Part shown: in pieces, positions 8,879 to 17,247 of the stretch
Layout of the letters: every line of letters begins with the position of its first letter
Numbering within the stretch: the first letter of the stretch is position 1
NCBI RefSeq assembly: GCF_937880195.1
Contig: NZ_CALFLA010000065.1
Coordinates: 1 to 32,438 of the forward strand
Length of the DNA: 32,438 nt
Direction of reading: 5' to 3'
From: an uncultured Blautia sp.
GTDB taxonomy: Bacteria; Bacillota; Clostridia; Lachnospirales; Lachnospiraceae
Program-made: the position numbers and the translations under genes
The notes under the pieces: generated by a model
Seen by the model: the letters and a program-made list of their open reading frames with translations, nothing else
Databases searched by the model: none
Told to the model about the DNA's origin: nothing

Positions 8879-9591
8879 TGATGTTTTCCTCCTTTACACA
8901 TGGTATTTCCGCAGGAAGCGCATGCGCCGCCGCATTTGTCTGGATTGCTGGGGTCGATCCCGCGCTTTGCAGCGCCCAGTTTAAATTTATTCTGGATGGC
9001 TGCAAGAATGGCAAGTACGAAGAAAGCTCCCGGAGCCAGGATAAAAATAGTGACAGGTTCATATCCCATTTTTCCTGTGGCAGCGTCTGCCAGAGGAAGG
9101 ATCTGCTGACCAAAAAGCTGTCCTGCGCCAATCAGTTCGCGGACTGCGCCAATGCAGGTGATACTTAACGTAAATCCAAGTCCCATGCCGATTCCGTCAA
9201 ACAGAGAAGGAAGAGGAGGATTTTTGGAGGCGTATGCCTCGGCACGTCCAAGAATAATGCAGTTTACAACAATCAGAGGAATATATAATCCCAGGGAAGC
9301 ATAAAGGGCTGGAAGAAAACCTTCCAAAAGCATCTGCACAATCGTTACAAAAGATGCCACTACAACGATAAAAGCCGGCATACGCACTCCGTCTGGAATG
9401 AATTTACGAAGAAGGGAAATTAGAAGGTTGGACGCTGCCAGAACTGCTGTTGTAGTAAGTCCCATACCGATTCCGTTGACTGCCGAAGTTGTTACCGCTA
9501 ATGTGGGACACATTCCCAGCATCAGTACAAAGGTAGGATTTTCTTTGATGATACCGTTGATCAGACGTTCAGATGGCGTATTTGCTTTCAT
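8875..9591 (-). CDS. rnfE: Rnf complex membrane subunit RnfE
   Basis: A 238-residue polytopic membrane subunit, paralogous to RnfA. It has the typical NPTFVLMLGMCPTLAVT segment near the N-terminus and VNCIILGRAEAYA in the middle. The start was moved to an ATG with a GGAAGGAGGAGC ribosome site that also overlaps the rnfG stop (ATGA); an upstream alternative at 9624 would add 11 residues of rnfG overlap. An odd point is a cysteine-rich C-terminal tail of about 20 residues (four Cys in CGGACASCGNTMC), which is absent from proteobacterial RnfE and could bind metal. Confidence 0.95.
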   Translation of the reverse strand: MKANTPSERLINGIIKENPTFVLMLGMCPTLAVTTSAVNGIGMGLTTTAVLAASNLLISLLRKFIPDGVRMPAFIVVVASFVTIVQMLLEGFLPALYASLGLYIPLIVVNCIILGRAEAYASKNPPLPSLFDGIGMGLGFTLSITCIGAVRELIGAGQLFGQQILPLADAATGKMGYEPVTIFILAPGAFFVLAILAAIQNKFKLGAAKRGIDPSNPDKCGGACASCGNTMCKGGKHQ

Positions 9592-10196
9592 TGCGCTCCT
9601 CCTTCCACATACTGAAATGCACAAAGTCCGGCATTGACACCGTTTGTCATGGCGTTTGTAGTAATGGTAGCGCCGCTTAAGGCATCGATTTCATCTTCTG
9701 ATGATGCGCCGGTTTTTGTGTACTTAAATTTTTCTACTTTTTTATCCTGAAACTGATTTTTAAAATTATCAGTATTAGCCTTCATTCCAAGTCCTGCAGT
9801 TTCGCCGATAGATAAAATAGAGATTCCGTTCATAGTTCCGTTATTCTGTACGCCCATGGCAAACTGAATGTCTCCGCCATAGCCTTCGGAAGTTGTTACT
9901 GTAAAGGCATAGCCAAGGGTTTCGCCGGAAGCGTCTTTAGCAGTCATGATCTCGTCAATAGATTCTGCCCCATATCCGTTTTCGCTCAACACGCCTTCCA
10001 GATCCTCAGACACAGAGGCAAGGTCATAGGATTCAAAGCTGTCTGCTGTTTCAAAAACAGATTTGTATGCTTCCTGCTTGCTTTTTTCCTTTTGTTCTGC
10101 AATAGGTTTGGCTGTAATATCCTGCACTATGCCAAGGGCAAGTCCGGCAACCAGAGTGATCACAGTAATAGAAGCCGTATCTTTTAATATACTCAT
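9588..10196 (-). CDS. rnfG: Rnf complex flavoprotein subunit RnfG
   Basis: A 202-residue subunit with one N-terminal membrane anchor (about 8-27) and an extracytoplasmic FMN-binding domain. The covalent flavin motif SGAT is at 174-177, with Thr177 the expected FMN attachment point through a phosphoester bond. It passes electrons on the outer face between RnfD and the RnfA/E core. It starts at an ATG overlapping the rnfD TGA, with an AAAAGGAGG ribosome site. Flavinylation normally requires ApbE, which is not encoded in this window. Confidence 0.96.
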   Translation of the reverse strand: MSILKDTASITVITLVAGLALGIVQDITAKPIAEQKEKSKQEAYKSVFETADSFESYDLASVSEDLEGVLSENGYGAESIDEIMTAKDASGETLGYAFTVTTSEGYGGDIQFAMGVQNNGTMNGISILSIGETAGLGMKANTDNFKNQFQDKKVEKFKYTKTGASSEDEIDALSGATITTNAMTNGVNAGLCAFQYVEGGAQ

Positions 10197-11173
10197 GCCT
10201 TTTTTCCTCCTTTTCCAAATGCTACCGGATAAGTTGCTTTTTCAATAAGCGGAACCAGAAGGTTGCAGAAAATGATGGCATAGGAAACACCCTCTGCAGA
10301 ACCGCCGAAAAGACGGAACACAGCCGTTACAATACCAAGACAGCAGCCGTAAACAAGCTGGCCCTTAAAGGTAATAGGAGTTGTCACATAGTCGGTAGCC
10401 ATAAACCAGGCTCCCAACATCAGTCCTCCGCCAAAAAGATGGCTGAAAAGGTAATTGATATCAAATCCCATTTCAGTACAGAGCATGTAAATAATTGTAA
10501 ACATTGTAAAACTGCCAATATATGTAAGAGGAATTTTCAGATCGATCACTTTAAATACAAGAAGGATCACAGCGCCGATCAGGATTGCAAGGGCAGAAGT
10601 CTCGCCTATTGTTCCCTGGATATTTCCAAGGAAAAGATTCTTTACAGGAATTGAAGTACCTTCTATAAAGCCCTGAGCTTTAAGGGCAGCCAGAGGGGTG
10701 GCTCCTGTTACTGCGTCAACTGCGCCGCGGAAATTTTCGGATACGGCAAAATCTGTCATTTTTCCTGCAAAGGAAATCATGAGAAAACAACGTGCTGCAA
10801 GAGCCGGATTCATAAAATTCTGTCCAAGTCCGCCAAAAAGCTGTTTTACAACGATAATGGCAAAAGCGCTTCCGAGAACAGGCATCCAGAGAGGAATCTG
10901 AGGAGGCATGTTTAATGCCAGAAGAAGCCCTGTTACAACTGCGCTGAAATCTTTTACAGTATTGGGTTTATGCATCAGTCTGTCGTAGATCCATTCAAAA
11001 AACACGCTGGAAACAACAGTTACGGCTATAACAAGTAAGGCGCGGAAACCGAAGTTCCAGATTCCAAAAAGTGTTGCAGGCAGAAGGGCAATTACTACCA
11101 GCTGCATGATTCTGCTTGTGGTCATCACATCCCTTACATGCGGATTTGAAGACACATTATATTTTTGTTCCAT
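10193..11173 (-). CDS. rnfD: Rnf complex membrane flavoprotein subunit RnfD
   Basis: A 326-residue integral membrane protein of the NqrB/RnfD family that carries covalent FMN and riboflavin and is a candidate for the ion path. The flavinylation-type motif TGATP is at 156-160, with Thr159 the probable attachment residue. The N-terminal SSNPHVRD segment is diagnostic of RnfD. The start at MEQKYN is supported by GGGAGGAAGAAGA just upstream; the in-frame extension to 11209 would overlap rnfC and is not family-like. The rnfC stop is 13 bases upstream and the rnfG start overlaps its stop. Confidence 0.96.
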   Translation of the reverse strand: MEQKYNVSSNPHVRDVMTTSRIMQLVVIALLPATLFGIWNFGFRALLVIAVTVVSSVFFEWIYDRLMHKPNTVKDFSAVVTGLLLALNMPPQIPLWMPVLGSAFAIIVVKQLFGGLGQNFMNPALAARCFLMISFAGKMTDFAVSENFRGAVDAVTGATPLAALKAQGFIEGTSIPVKNLFLGNIQGTIGETSALAILIGAVILLVFKVIDLKIPLTYIGSFTMFTIIYMLCTEMGFDINYLFSHLFGGGLMLGAWFMATDYVTTPITFKGQLVYGCCLGIVTAVFRLFGGSAEGVSYAIIFCNLLVPLIEKATYPVAFGKGGKKA

Positions 11174-11186
11174 TCTTCTTCCTCCC

Positions 11187-12509
11187 CTATTTCTTCCTGC
11201 GGCTGGCAAGAACCATTTTCCGCATGGATTTGATGCTTTGTGTCAGCGGTCTTTTGGCAGGGCAGACATAACTGCAGCAGCCGCATTCACAGCATTCCAT
11301 TCCGTTCATCTTTTCAAAGCCTTCCATATCGCCTCTTTCTGCAAGGGTTGCAAGACGTGCAGGAAGTACGTGGCCCGGACAGACGGTAACGCAGCGTCCG
11401 CAATTGATGCAGGCTGTTTCCTGTTTCTTGGCTTCAGAAACAGCGTCCCGTTCCAGACAGAGAAAGGCAGAGGTGGTTTTTACACAGGGAACGTGAAGAT
11501 CAAACATGGCGAAGCCCATCATAGGACCGCCGGAAACCACTTTTGCGGTATCTGCTTTCAGTCCGCCTGCAGCCTGGATAAGCTCTTCCATATTGGTTCC
11601 GGTAAGTACTGTAAAATTACGAGGATGTGCAATGGCGTCTCCGGTAACCGTTACGATCCTGCTCATAACAGGTCTTCCAAGAATGACTGCTTTATATATG
11701 GCAACAACCGTATCTATGTTGTCGACTACACATCCTACGTCTGCCGGAAGCATGGATGAGTTGATCTCCCTGCCTGTTGCAGCATAGATCAGTGTGCGCT
11801 CTCCTCCCTGAGGATATTTGGTCATAAGCTCTTTTACTTCCATGCGGGGCTTATCTTTTACAAGGGCCTTCATTTTTTCTATGCAGTCAGGCTTATTGTC
11901 CTCAATACAGATATATCCCGTTGCCTGATCAAACAGCTTGAGAATTATTTCAAGACCTGCAACAACCTTTTCAGGTTCTTCCAGCATTCTTCTGTAATCA
12001 CTGGTAAGGTAAGGCTCGCATTCGGCTCCGTTTACAAGAACATATTCAATCTTTTGAGGATCTTTTGGAGACAGCTTTACATGGGTGGGGAATCCGGCTC
12101 CGCCCATTCCCACAACTCCGCCTTCTCGGATCCTGGAAATGATCTCTTCTCTGGAAAGAGAGGAAAGATCTGCAGCCTGGAAGCTGGCTTCCTCATACTG
12201 CTGATCATTTTCTATGATGATGGAATCTACTTTGCCTCCTGTTGCAGTCAGTCTTTTTTCGATTCCCTTCACGGTTCCGGAAACAGAAGCATGAAGAGGT
12301 ACGGATACAAAACCGTTTGCTTCTGCGATTTTCTGTCCGGCCAGCACATGATCGCCTTTACTCACACAGGGGGCAGAAGGCGCGCCGATATGCTGAGACA
12401 GAGGATAGACCATTTCTCCCTGTGGAAGGTATTTTTCGATAGGACTGTCTTTGGACAGTTCTTTGCCGTCATAGGGATGAATTCCACCCTTAAAGGTAAG
12501 CTTTCGCAT
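11187..12509 (-). CDS. rnfC: Rnf complex NADH-binding subunit RnfC
   Basis: A 440-residue peripheral cytoplasmic subunit where NAD+ is reduced. It holds the N-terminal RnfC barrel-sandwich region, the glycine-rich FMN/NAD(H)-binding GMGGAGFPTHVK (134-145), a SLBB-type segment, and two [4Fe-4S] groups: C367/C370/C373/C377, and the cluster of cysteines ending at C416. It is the first rnf gene, 22 bases after the CmpB-like gene, with a strong AAAGGAGG site. The gene order C-D-G-E-A-B is the usual clostridial one. Whether this Rnf moves Na+ or H+ cannot be read from the sequence. Confidence 0.97.
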   Translation of the reverse strand: MRKLTFKGGIHPYDGKELSKDSPIEKYLPQGEMVYPLSQHIGAPSAPCVSKGDHVLAGQKIAEANGFVSVPLHASVSGTVKGIEKRLTATGGKVDSIIIENDQQYEEASFQAADLSSLSREEIISRIREGGVVGMGGAGFPTHVKLSPKDPQKIEYVLVNGAECEPYLTSDYRRMLEEPEKVVAGLEIILKLFDQATGYICIEDNKPDCIEKMKALVKDKPRMEVKELMTKYPQGGERTLIYAATGREINSSMLPADVGCVVDNIDTVVAIYKAVILGRPVMSRIVTVTGDAIAHPRNFTVLTGTNMEELIQAAGGLKADTAKVVSGGPMMGFAMFDLHVPCVKTTSAFLCLERDAVSEAKKQETACINCGRCVTVCPGHVLPARLATLAERGDMEGFEKMNGMECCECGCCSYVCPAKRPLTQSIKSMRKMVLASRRKK

Positions 12510-12531
12510 TTATAAATCCTCCTTTTACAAG

Positions 12532-13380
12532 TTATTTTTTATTTTTTTTATGGTGTATACGATATCCGCGGTTCAAATGGGGATATGCTTTCAGGAAACG
12601 CCTTGTATTTCCTTTGGTTCTTGCAACAAGAGATTTTCTAAATGCAGCAAGCTCTCCCATCAGTTCCTTCTGGATTGCAATCCTCTTTTCGCTTAAAGCA
12701 TTGAGAACCTCAGCATCCTCCATTCGCTCCCTGATTGATTCTATAGAGGCGCCTCTTGCAAATTCCAGATTTTCAAATCGCGCATTTAATTTCAGCATAA
12801 GCTCCACCTGCTTCTTTTCCAGCTCATGCTCCCACTGTGGAAGACGTTCTCTCAGATGGAAAGCTGCGCTTGCAGACCTGCAGAAATCCACCAGATATCC
12901 TGCTCCAAATACACAGGAACCGATTTTTCCCACATATACAGGATAGAGTGAAACCAGATCCTCCACAACCGGATGAAGTACACGAAATAAAATTACGGTA
13001 AAGACACCCCAGCCAAGAGAGGCTCCCAGACAGATACGTCCCTGAAAATTAAATTTTTTGTCACTGTAATCCCACCAGGAAGTATGAAAAATACTTTCCA
13101 TAAGTACGGCGGTAAAATATTCCAGCAATGTTGCAACTACAATGCCGCCAAAGAACAGAATAAAAAGATTGCCTTCTGCTGGTTTGAGGATCGTATAAAC
13201 AGCAATGGCTCCGCATCCATAAATAGTACAAAAAGGTCCGCTGATAAATCCACGGTTAATAAACTCCCCCTGTTTTATGGATACATAAAAAGTCTCCCAG
13301 ACCCATCCAAAAAAACTGTATATGATAAACCAGTTAATCATATGATAAAGATCAATTCCATTAATTGTAAAATCCCACAT
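12532..13380 (-). CDS. CmpB-family (putative ABC-transporter type IV, PF06541) membrane protein
   Basis: A 282-residue protein with about five membrane helices in its first ~180 residues and a charged, helical cytoplasmic tail after that, ending in Lys/Arg/His. Conserved family features include FFGWVWETFY (about 24-33), NRGFISGPFCTIYG (42-55) and the HTSWWDYSDKKFNFQGRICL segment. The family is annotated as 'putative ABC transporter permease', but no ATPase partner is present and the true function is unknown. It probably starts the rnf transcript: the gap to rnfC is 22 bases with no terminator. The ribosome site is weak; AAGGAA lies too far from the ATG. Confidence 0.85.
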   Translation of the reverse strand: MWDFTINGIDLYHMINWFIIYSFFGWVWETFYVSIKQGEFINRGFISGPFCTIYGCGAIAVYTILKPAEGNLFILFFGGIVVATLLEYFTAVLMESIFHTSWWDYSDKKFNFQGRICLGASLGWGVFTVILFRVLHPVVEDLVSLYPVYVGKIGSCVFGAGYLVDFCRSASAAFHLRERLPQWEHELEKKQVELMLKLNARFENLEFARGASIESIRERMEDAEVLNALSEKRIAIQKELMGELAAFRKSLVARTKGNTRRFLKAYPHLNRGYRIHHKKNKK

Positions 13381-13432
13381 AACTGCATTAATTTCCTTGT
13401 TTATTTTGTTTTTTATATTAATCTTTTCTTAT

Positions 13433-13461
13433 ACTATAACGCAATTTAGGAAAAAATTCAC
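13433..13461 (-). promoter_or_regulatory. Possible promoter for the CmpB-like/rnf operon
   Basis: On the minus strand GTGAAT (13456-13461) is followed after 17 bases by TATAGT (13433-13438), in an AT-rich divergent intergenic region. The -35 is weak (three of six). An overlapping TATAAG is an alternative -10. Confidence 0.35.
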
Positions 13462-13484
13462 TATTATTTTTTTGTTTTTTTGTG

Positions 13485-13490
13485 TATAAT
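13485..13490 (+). promoter_or_regulatory. -10 element for the exonuclease-like gene
   Basis: A perfect TATAAT, 31 bases before the chosen start codon. No good -35 stands 16-18 bases upstream; the region is a run of T and A. Its position argues against translation starts at 13480 (TTG) or 13489 (ATG), which would lie within or upstream of the transcript start. Confidence 0.5.
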
Positions 13491-13521
13491 GAGATACAAT
13501 CATGAAAGGAAGAAAAAAGAT

Positions 13522-14538
13522 ATGATTGTTAAAAAAACGCCTGTTTTAAAGGCTTTTCTCAATATTGACTATGTTAAAAAATTATCGAATTTTGTTGGTT
13601 TTGACTGTGGAGATCATCCGGTATTTTATGATATTGAAACTACAGGACTATCACGATATTCCTCTTTTTTATATCTGATTGGCGCGTTAGCGCAAGAAAA
13701 TAATTGCTGGTTTATTTATCAGTGGATGGCGGAAAAAGAAAGTGAAGAACAGGAGGTTCTTTGTGAATTTTTTGATTTTATGAAGCCAGCCACAGCAACA
13801 TTTCAGTTTAATGGCAAAACCTTTGACCAGCCTTATTTGGAAGAACGTTATAAAAGATACAGTCTTCCCTCTCCTTTTGTCCATATTCCAGCTATGGATC
13901 TTTATCAAGAGCTGAAGCCCTGCAGGGATCTGTTAAAATTAAATAAAATGAAATTGACAGATTTAGAAAAGTTTTTGGGGATTTCAGATAGAGTTTACTG
14001 TGATGGAAAGGACTGCATTGGTATGTATCAATCGTATTCCCAAAATGCGGATTCTATCCTTTTGGAAACAATTCTGGGGCACAATATGGAAGACCTTTTT
14101 GGTTTAGAAAAAATATTTCATATGCTTGGCTATCCTGTGCTTTTTAATGGGGGATTTGTTCCTAAAACAGCCAGTCTGGAGGATGAAGGATTTCTGATCC
14201 GTTTTGAGCTTCCGGCTTCCGTTCCGGTTCCTGTATCAAAAAAAGGAGAAGGATTTTATTTTACATGCCAAGAACAAAAGGGCGCTCTTATGGCAGAAGT
14301 AAAAAACGGAAAGGCAAAACAGTATTACCGTAACTACAAAGACTATGATTATATTCCAGGGGAAGAAACCGCAATGCCAAAAGCGTTGAGCCGCTATATG
14401 GATAAAAGTCTTCGCCGCCCTGCAAAGCCGGAAACCTGTTTTACATGGTTTCGTTGTGATGAAGGATTTCTTAAAGACAGCGGCAAGCAAAGCCGTTATC
14501 TGAACAGCACCCTTCCCTGTTTGCTGCAGTTAAAATAA
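13522..14538 (+). CDS. YprB-like RNase H-fold 3'-5' exonuclease domain protein
   Basis: A 338-residue cytoplasmic protein of the RNase_H_2/YprB group (DEDD exonuclease fold). Exo motifs are visible: I as FYDIETTGL (D37, E39), II as FNGKTFDQPYL (96-106, D102), and III as LGHNMEDLFGL (N188, D191), so the acidic metal ligands are in place. The C-terminal 120 residues have no motif I recognise. The ATG is chosen for its GAAAGGAAG ribosome site and the upstream -10. It is the only plus-strand gene here, diverging from the CmpB-like gene and converging on the S1 gene. B. subtilis yprB neighbours a helicase (yprA); no helicase is present here. The substrate is unknown. Confidence 0.85.
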   Translation: MIVKKTPVLKAFLNIDYVKKLSNFVGFDCGDHPVFYDIETTGLSRYSSFLYLIGALAQENNCWFIYQWMAEKESEEQEVLCEFFDFMKPATATFQFNGKTFDQPYLEERYKRYSLPSPFVHIPAMDLYQELKPCRDLLKLNKMKLTDLEKFLGISDRVYCDGKDCIGMYQSYSQNADSILLETILGHNMEDLFGLEKIFHMLGYPVLFNGGFVPKTASLEDEGFLIRFELPASVPVPVSKKGEGFYFTCQEQKGALMAEVKNGKAKQYYRNYKDYDYIPGEETAMPKALSRYMDKSLRRPAKPETCFTWFRCDEGFLKDSGKQSRYLNSTLPCLLQLK

Positions 14539-14559
14539 ACACATTTACCAATATATAAA

Positions 14560-14586
14560 GGCTGTACAGAATGAATCTGTACAGCC
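14560..14586. terminator. Bidirectional terminator between convergent genes
   Basis: A perfect ten-pair stem (GGCTGTACAG/CTGTACAGCC) with a seven-base loop. T5 follows on the plus side after CG, and an AT-rich tail follows on the minus side. It serves the exonuclease-like gene and the S1 gene. Confidence 0.85.
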
Positions 14587-14618
14587 CGTTTTTATGTGCG
14601 TTTATTTAATTCAGAGAA

Positions 14619-15701
14619 TTATTCAGCGTCCTCTGTCTCTTCTGCAGCCGGAGCTTCAAGAGCCTTCATGCTGAGGCTGATCTTCTTATCCTCGCCATTA
14701 AAATCAACAACCTTAGCCTGGATTTCCTGGCCGATAGAAAGAACGTCTGACGGTTTTGCAACATGCTCTCTGGAAATCTGAGAAACATGAAGAAGTGCGT
14801 CGATTCCAGGTGCAAGCTCAACAAATGCACCAAAATCTGTCATACGTGCAACCTTTCCTTCTACTACGTTGCCTACAGCAAATTTTTCAGATGCAGTCAG
14901 CCATGGATTCTCTTCCGGGAATTTCAGGGAAAGAGCGATCTTATCGCCGTTGATCTCTTTGATAAGAACTTTTACTTCTTCGCCTACAGTAAATACCTTC
15001 TTCGGATTCTCTACTCTGCCCCAGGACATTTCGGAAATGTGAAGAAGTCCGTCTGCTCCGCCCAGATCGATGAATGCACCGAAATCAGTTACGTTCTTAA
15101 CAACGCCTGTTACAACGTCGCCTGCATGGATCTTCTCCATAAGCTCTTTCTGTTTCTCTGCTTTTTCAGCAAGAAGAAGCTGTTTACGATTACCGATGAT
15201 ACGGCGTCTTCTTGGATTGAACTCAGTGATAACAAACTCGATCTCCTGATCTGCATATTTAGAAAGATCTCTCTCGTAAGTATCGGATACAAGGCTTGCA
15301 GGAATAAATACTCTTGCTTCCTCAACGTTGACGCAAAGTCCGCCGTCCAGTACCTGAGTTACAGGAGCTTTCAGCACTTCCTGAGACTCAAATGCAGCTT
15401 CCAGACGTTTGTTGCCTTTTTCAGCAGCAAGTCTCTTGTAGGTCAGGATAACCTGTCCCTCACCGTCGTTTACCTTGAGAACCTTAGCTTCCATAGTGTC
15501 ACCTACATGTACTGCGTCAGCAAGTACCAGTGAGCTGTCGTTGGAATACTCGCTCTTGGTGATAATACCGTCTGCTTTATAGCCGATATTCAGGATGATT
15601 TCATCTTCTTTTACGTCGATGACAGTACCCTGCACGATCTCTCCATTTCTGATAGTTTTTACGGAATCTTCCAGCATCTGTTCAAAACTTAATTCTGACA
15701 T
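14619..15701 (-). CDS. rpsA: S1-domain RNA-binding protein (ribosomal protein S1 homolog)
   Basis: A 360-residue protein with four S1/OB-fold RNA-binding repeats, roughly residues 20-88, 105-170, 188-257 and 274-345. The third and fourth have the strong TDFGAF and LLH(I/V)S signatures. It ends in an acidic tail. Firmicute S1 homologs are shorter than the six-domain E. coli protein, so four domains is normal. The start is the ATG nine bases after GAGGAGG; a TTG six codons earlier lies on the ribosome site itself. It overlaps the ispH end by 20 bases in the +1 frame. In many clostridia IspH and S1 are a single fused protein; here they are separate. Confidence 0.93.
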   Translation of the reverse strand: MSELSFEQMLEDSVKTIRNGEIVQGTVIDVKEDEIILNIGYKADGIITKSEYSNDSSLVLADAVHVGDTMEAKVLKVNDGEGQVILTYKRLAAEKGNKRLEAAFESQEVLKAPVTQVLDGGLCVNVEEARVFIPASLVSDTYERDLSKYADQEIEFVITEFNPRRRRIIGNRKQLLLAEKAEKQKELMEKIHAGDVVTGVVKNVTDFGAFIDLGGADGLLHISEMSWGRVENPKKVFTVGEEVKVLIKEINGDKIALSLKFPEENPWLTASEKFAVGNVVEGKVARMTDFGAFVELAPGIDALLHVSQISREHVAKPSDVLSIGQEIQAKVVDFNGEDKKISLSMKALEAPAAEETEDAE

Positions 15702-16548
15702 GTTCTTGAACCTCCTCAATAATTTTCTTTGGGGTGGACGCCCCTGCTGTAATACCTACATAACTACTGTGATGGAACATTTCAGAATCCAAGTCTACAG
15801 GTGTTTGTATATAGTAAGTATTTCCACATTCCTCTTTACATATTTCAAACAGCTTTTGAGTATTGGAACTATGTCTGCCGCCAATGACAAGCATAGTGTC
15901 TACCTCTCCGGCTATGGATTTTGCTTCTTTCTGCCGTTCTTCGGTAGCATTACAAATAGTGTTTAAAATATTGCTAATATTTAAAACATTATTATCATAC
16001 CTCTTTTTGCAGAGAATTTCAACTAATTCTTTAAATTTGTTGTAATTAAATGTCGTCTGAGACACAACGCAGGGAGTTCTGAGAGGATCCGGCTTGAAAT
16101 TTAAAGCATCTTCCCTGTTCTTAAGAACTGTACAGGGCCCTTCGCACCAGCCGCAGATCCCCTTTACCTCTGGATGATCTGGATCGCCAAATACAATGAT
16201 CTGCTTCCCAGCACGGCTTTCTCTTTCTACAATCCGATGTATTTTCAGAACAAAGGGGCAGGTAACGTCAACAAAGGAAAGCCCTGCCTTTTTCAGCTTT
16301 TCGTAGGTTTCCCTTCCAACTCCGTGAGAACGGATCACCACGGTTCCTTCCCGAATGTCAGGAATATCTTCTTCGCTGATCACAGTAACGCCCTTTTTTT
16401 CCAGATCCGATACAACCTCTTCATTATGGATGATGGGACCAAGTGTGAAAATAGGAGCTACGTCCTCTTCGATCAGCTGGTACACCTTGTCTACTGCCCG
16501 CTTTACGCCAAAACAAAAACCGGCAGTTTCAGCAGTTTTAACCTTCAT
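15682..16548 (-). CDS. ispH: 4-hydroxy-3-methylbut-2-enyl diphosphate reductase IspH
   Basis: A 288-residue [4Fe-4S] enzyme that makes IPP and DMAPP from HMBPP in the last step of the MEP isoprenoid pathway. The cluster cysteines are C12 (AGFCFGVKRAV), C97 (DVTCPFV) and C199 (TICNATEERQ). Substrate-binding His41 and His75, catalytic HPE (E127) and the SSNTQK segment are also seen. The ATG nine bases after GAGG is chosen; a TTG three codons upstream abuts the ribosome site. It overlaps the cmk stop by 11 bases and the S1 start by 20. Its stop context is TTT TGA, discussed as a possible slip site. Confidence 0.96.
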   Translation of the reverse strand: MKVKTAETAGFCFGVKRAVDKVYQLIEEDVAPIFTLGPIIHNEEVVSDLEKKGVTVISEEDIPDIREGTVVIRSHGVGRETYEKLKKAGLSFVDVTCPFVLKIHRIVERESRAGKQIIVFGDPDHPEVKGICGWCEGPCTVLKNREDALNFKPDPLRTPCVVSQTTFNYNKFKELVEILCKKRYDNNVLNISNILNTICNATEERQKEAKSIAGEVDTMLVIGGRHSSNTQKLFEICKEECGNTYYIQTPVDLDSEMFHHSSYVGITAGASTPKKIIEEVQEHVRIKF

Positions 16549-17236
16549 TTTTTCCAACCTCGTCTGATAATATCACTTTTTCCCTGAATATCTGTAAAAT
16601 ACAGTTTACTACTTCCTGTATGGTCATTTCGGAAGAATCAACAAGTACAGCGTCGTCAGCCTGTTTAAGGGGAGAGATTTCACGGTTCATATCTCTTTCA
16701 TCCCTTTTTTCAATATCCTTCTGGATCTCTGAAAGGCTGCACTGGATTCCCTTTTCCTGAAGCTCCAGGAAGCGCCGTTTTGCTCTGGTCAGAGAACTGG
16801 CAGTAAGATAAATTTTTACGTCTGCATCAGGAAGAATAGTGGTTCCAATATCCCTTCCATCCATAACTACGCTCATGGAAGCGGCAAGCTTTCTCTGAAG
16901 GTCAAGAAGCTTTTCACGGACCTTTGGATTTGCCGAGCTTACAGAAGCCATATTCCCGACCTCTTCTGAACGAAGATACATATTTACATTTTCGCCGTTC
17001 AGAAGAACGACCTGTTCTTTATTCTCATATACGATAGAGATTTCTGCCCCTTGGCATATACGACCGATTTCTTCCGGTTTTTCTTTGTCAACATTATTTT
17101 GCAGAAGATAAAGCGCCATGGCGCGGTACATGGCTCCAGTGTCCACATACACACAGGAAAGCTCTTCTGCCACTTTTTTTGCGATGGTACTTTTTCCGGC
17201 CCCTGCAGGACCGTCAATGGCAATATTATAGATCAT
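16538..17236 (-). CDS. cmk: Cytidylate kinase
   Basis: A 232-residue P-loop kinase that phosphorylates CMP and dCMP to their diphosphates. The P-loop is GPAGAGKST near the N-terminus, followed by VDTGAMYRA, the DGRDIGT motif in the middle, and RDERDMNR in the lid region, all diagnostic of Cmk. The start is the ATG after TAAAGGAGG; the reading frame is open further upstream but enters the FAD gene. It begins 11 bases after the stop of the FAD enzyme gene. The linkage of cmk with an S1 gene is widespread in bacteria. Confidence 0.97.
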   Translation of the reverse strand: MIYNIAIDGPAGAGKSTIAKKVAEELSCVYVDTGAMYRAMALYLLQNNVDKEKPEEIGRICQGAEISIVYENKEQVVLLNGENVNMYLRSEEVGNMASVSSANPKVREKLLDLQRKLAASMSVVMDGRDIGTTILPDADVKIYLTASSLTRAKRRFLELQEKGIQCSLSEIQKDIEKRDERDMNREISPLKQADDAVLVDSSEMTIQEVVNCILQIFREKVILSDEVGKNEG

Positions 17237-17247
17237 GTTTTCCTCCT

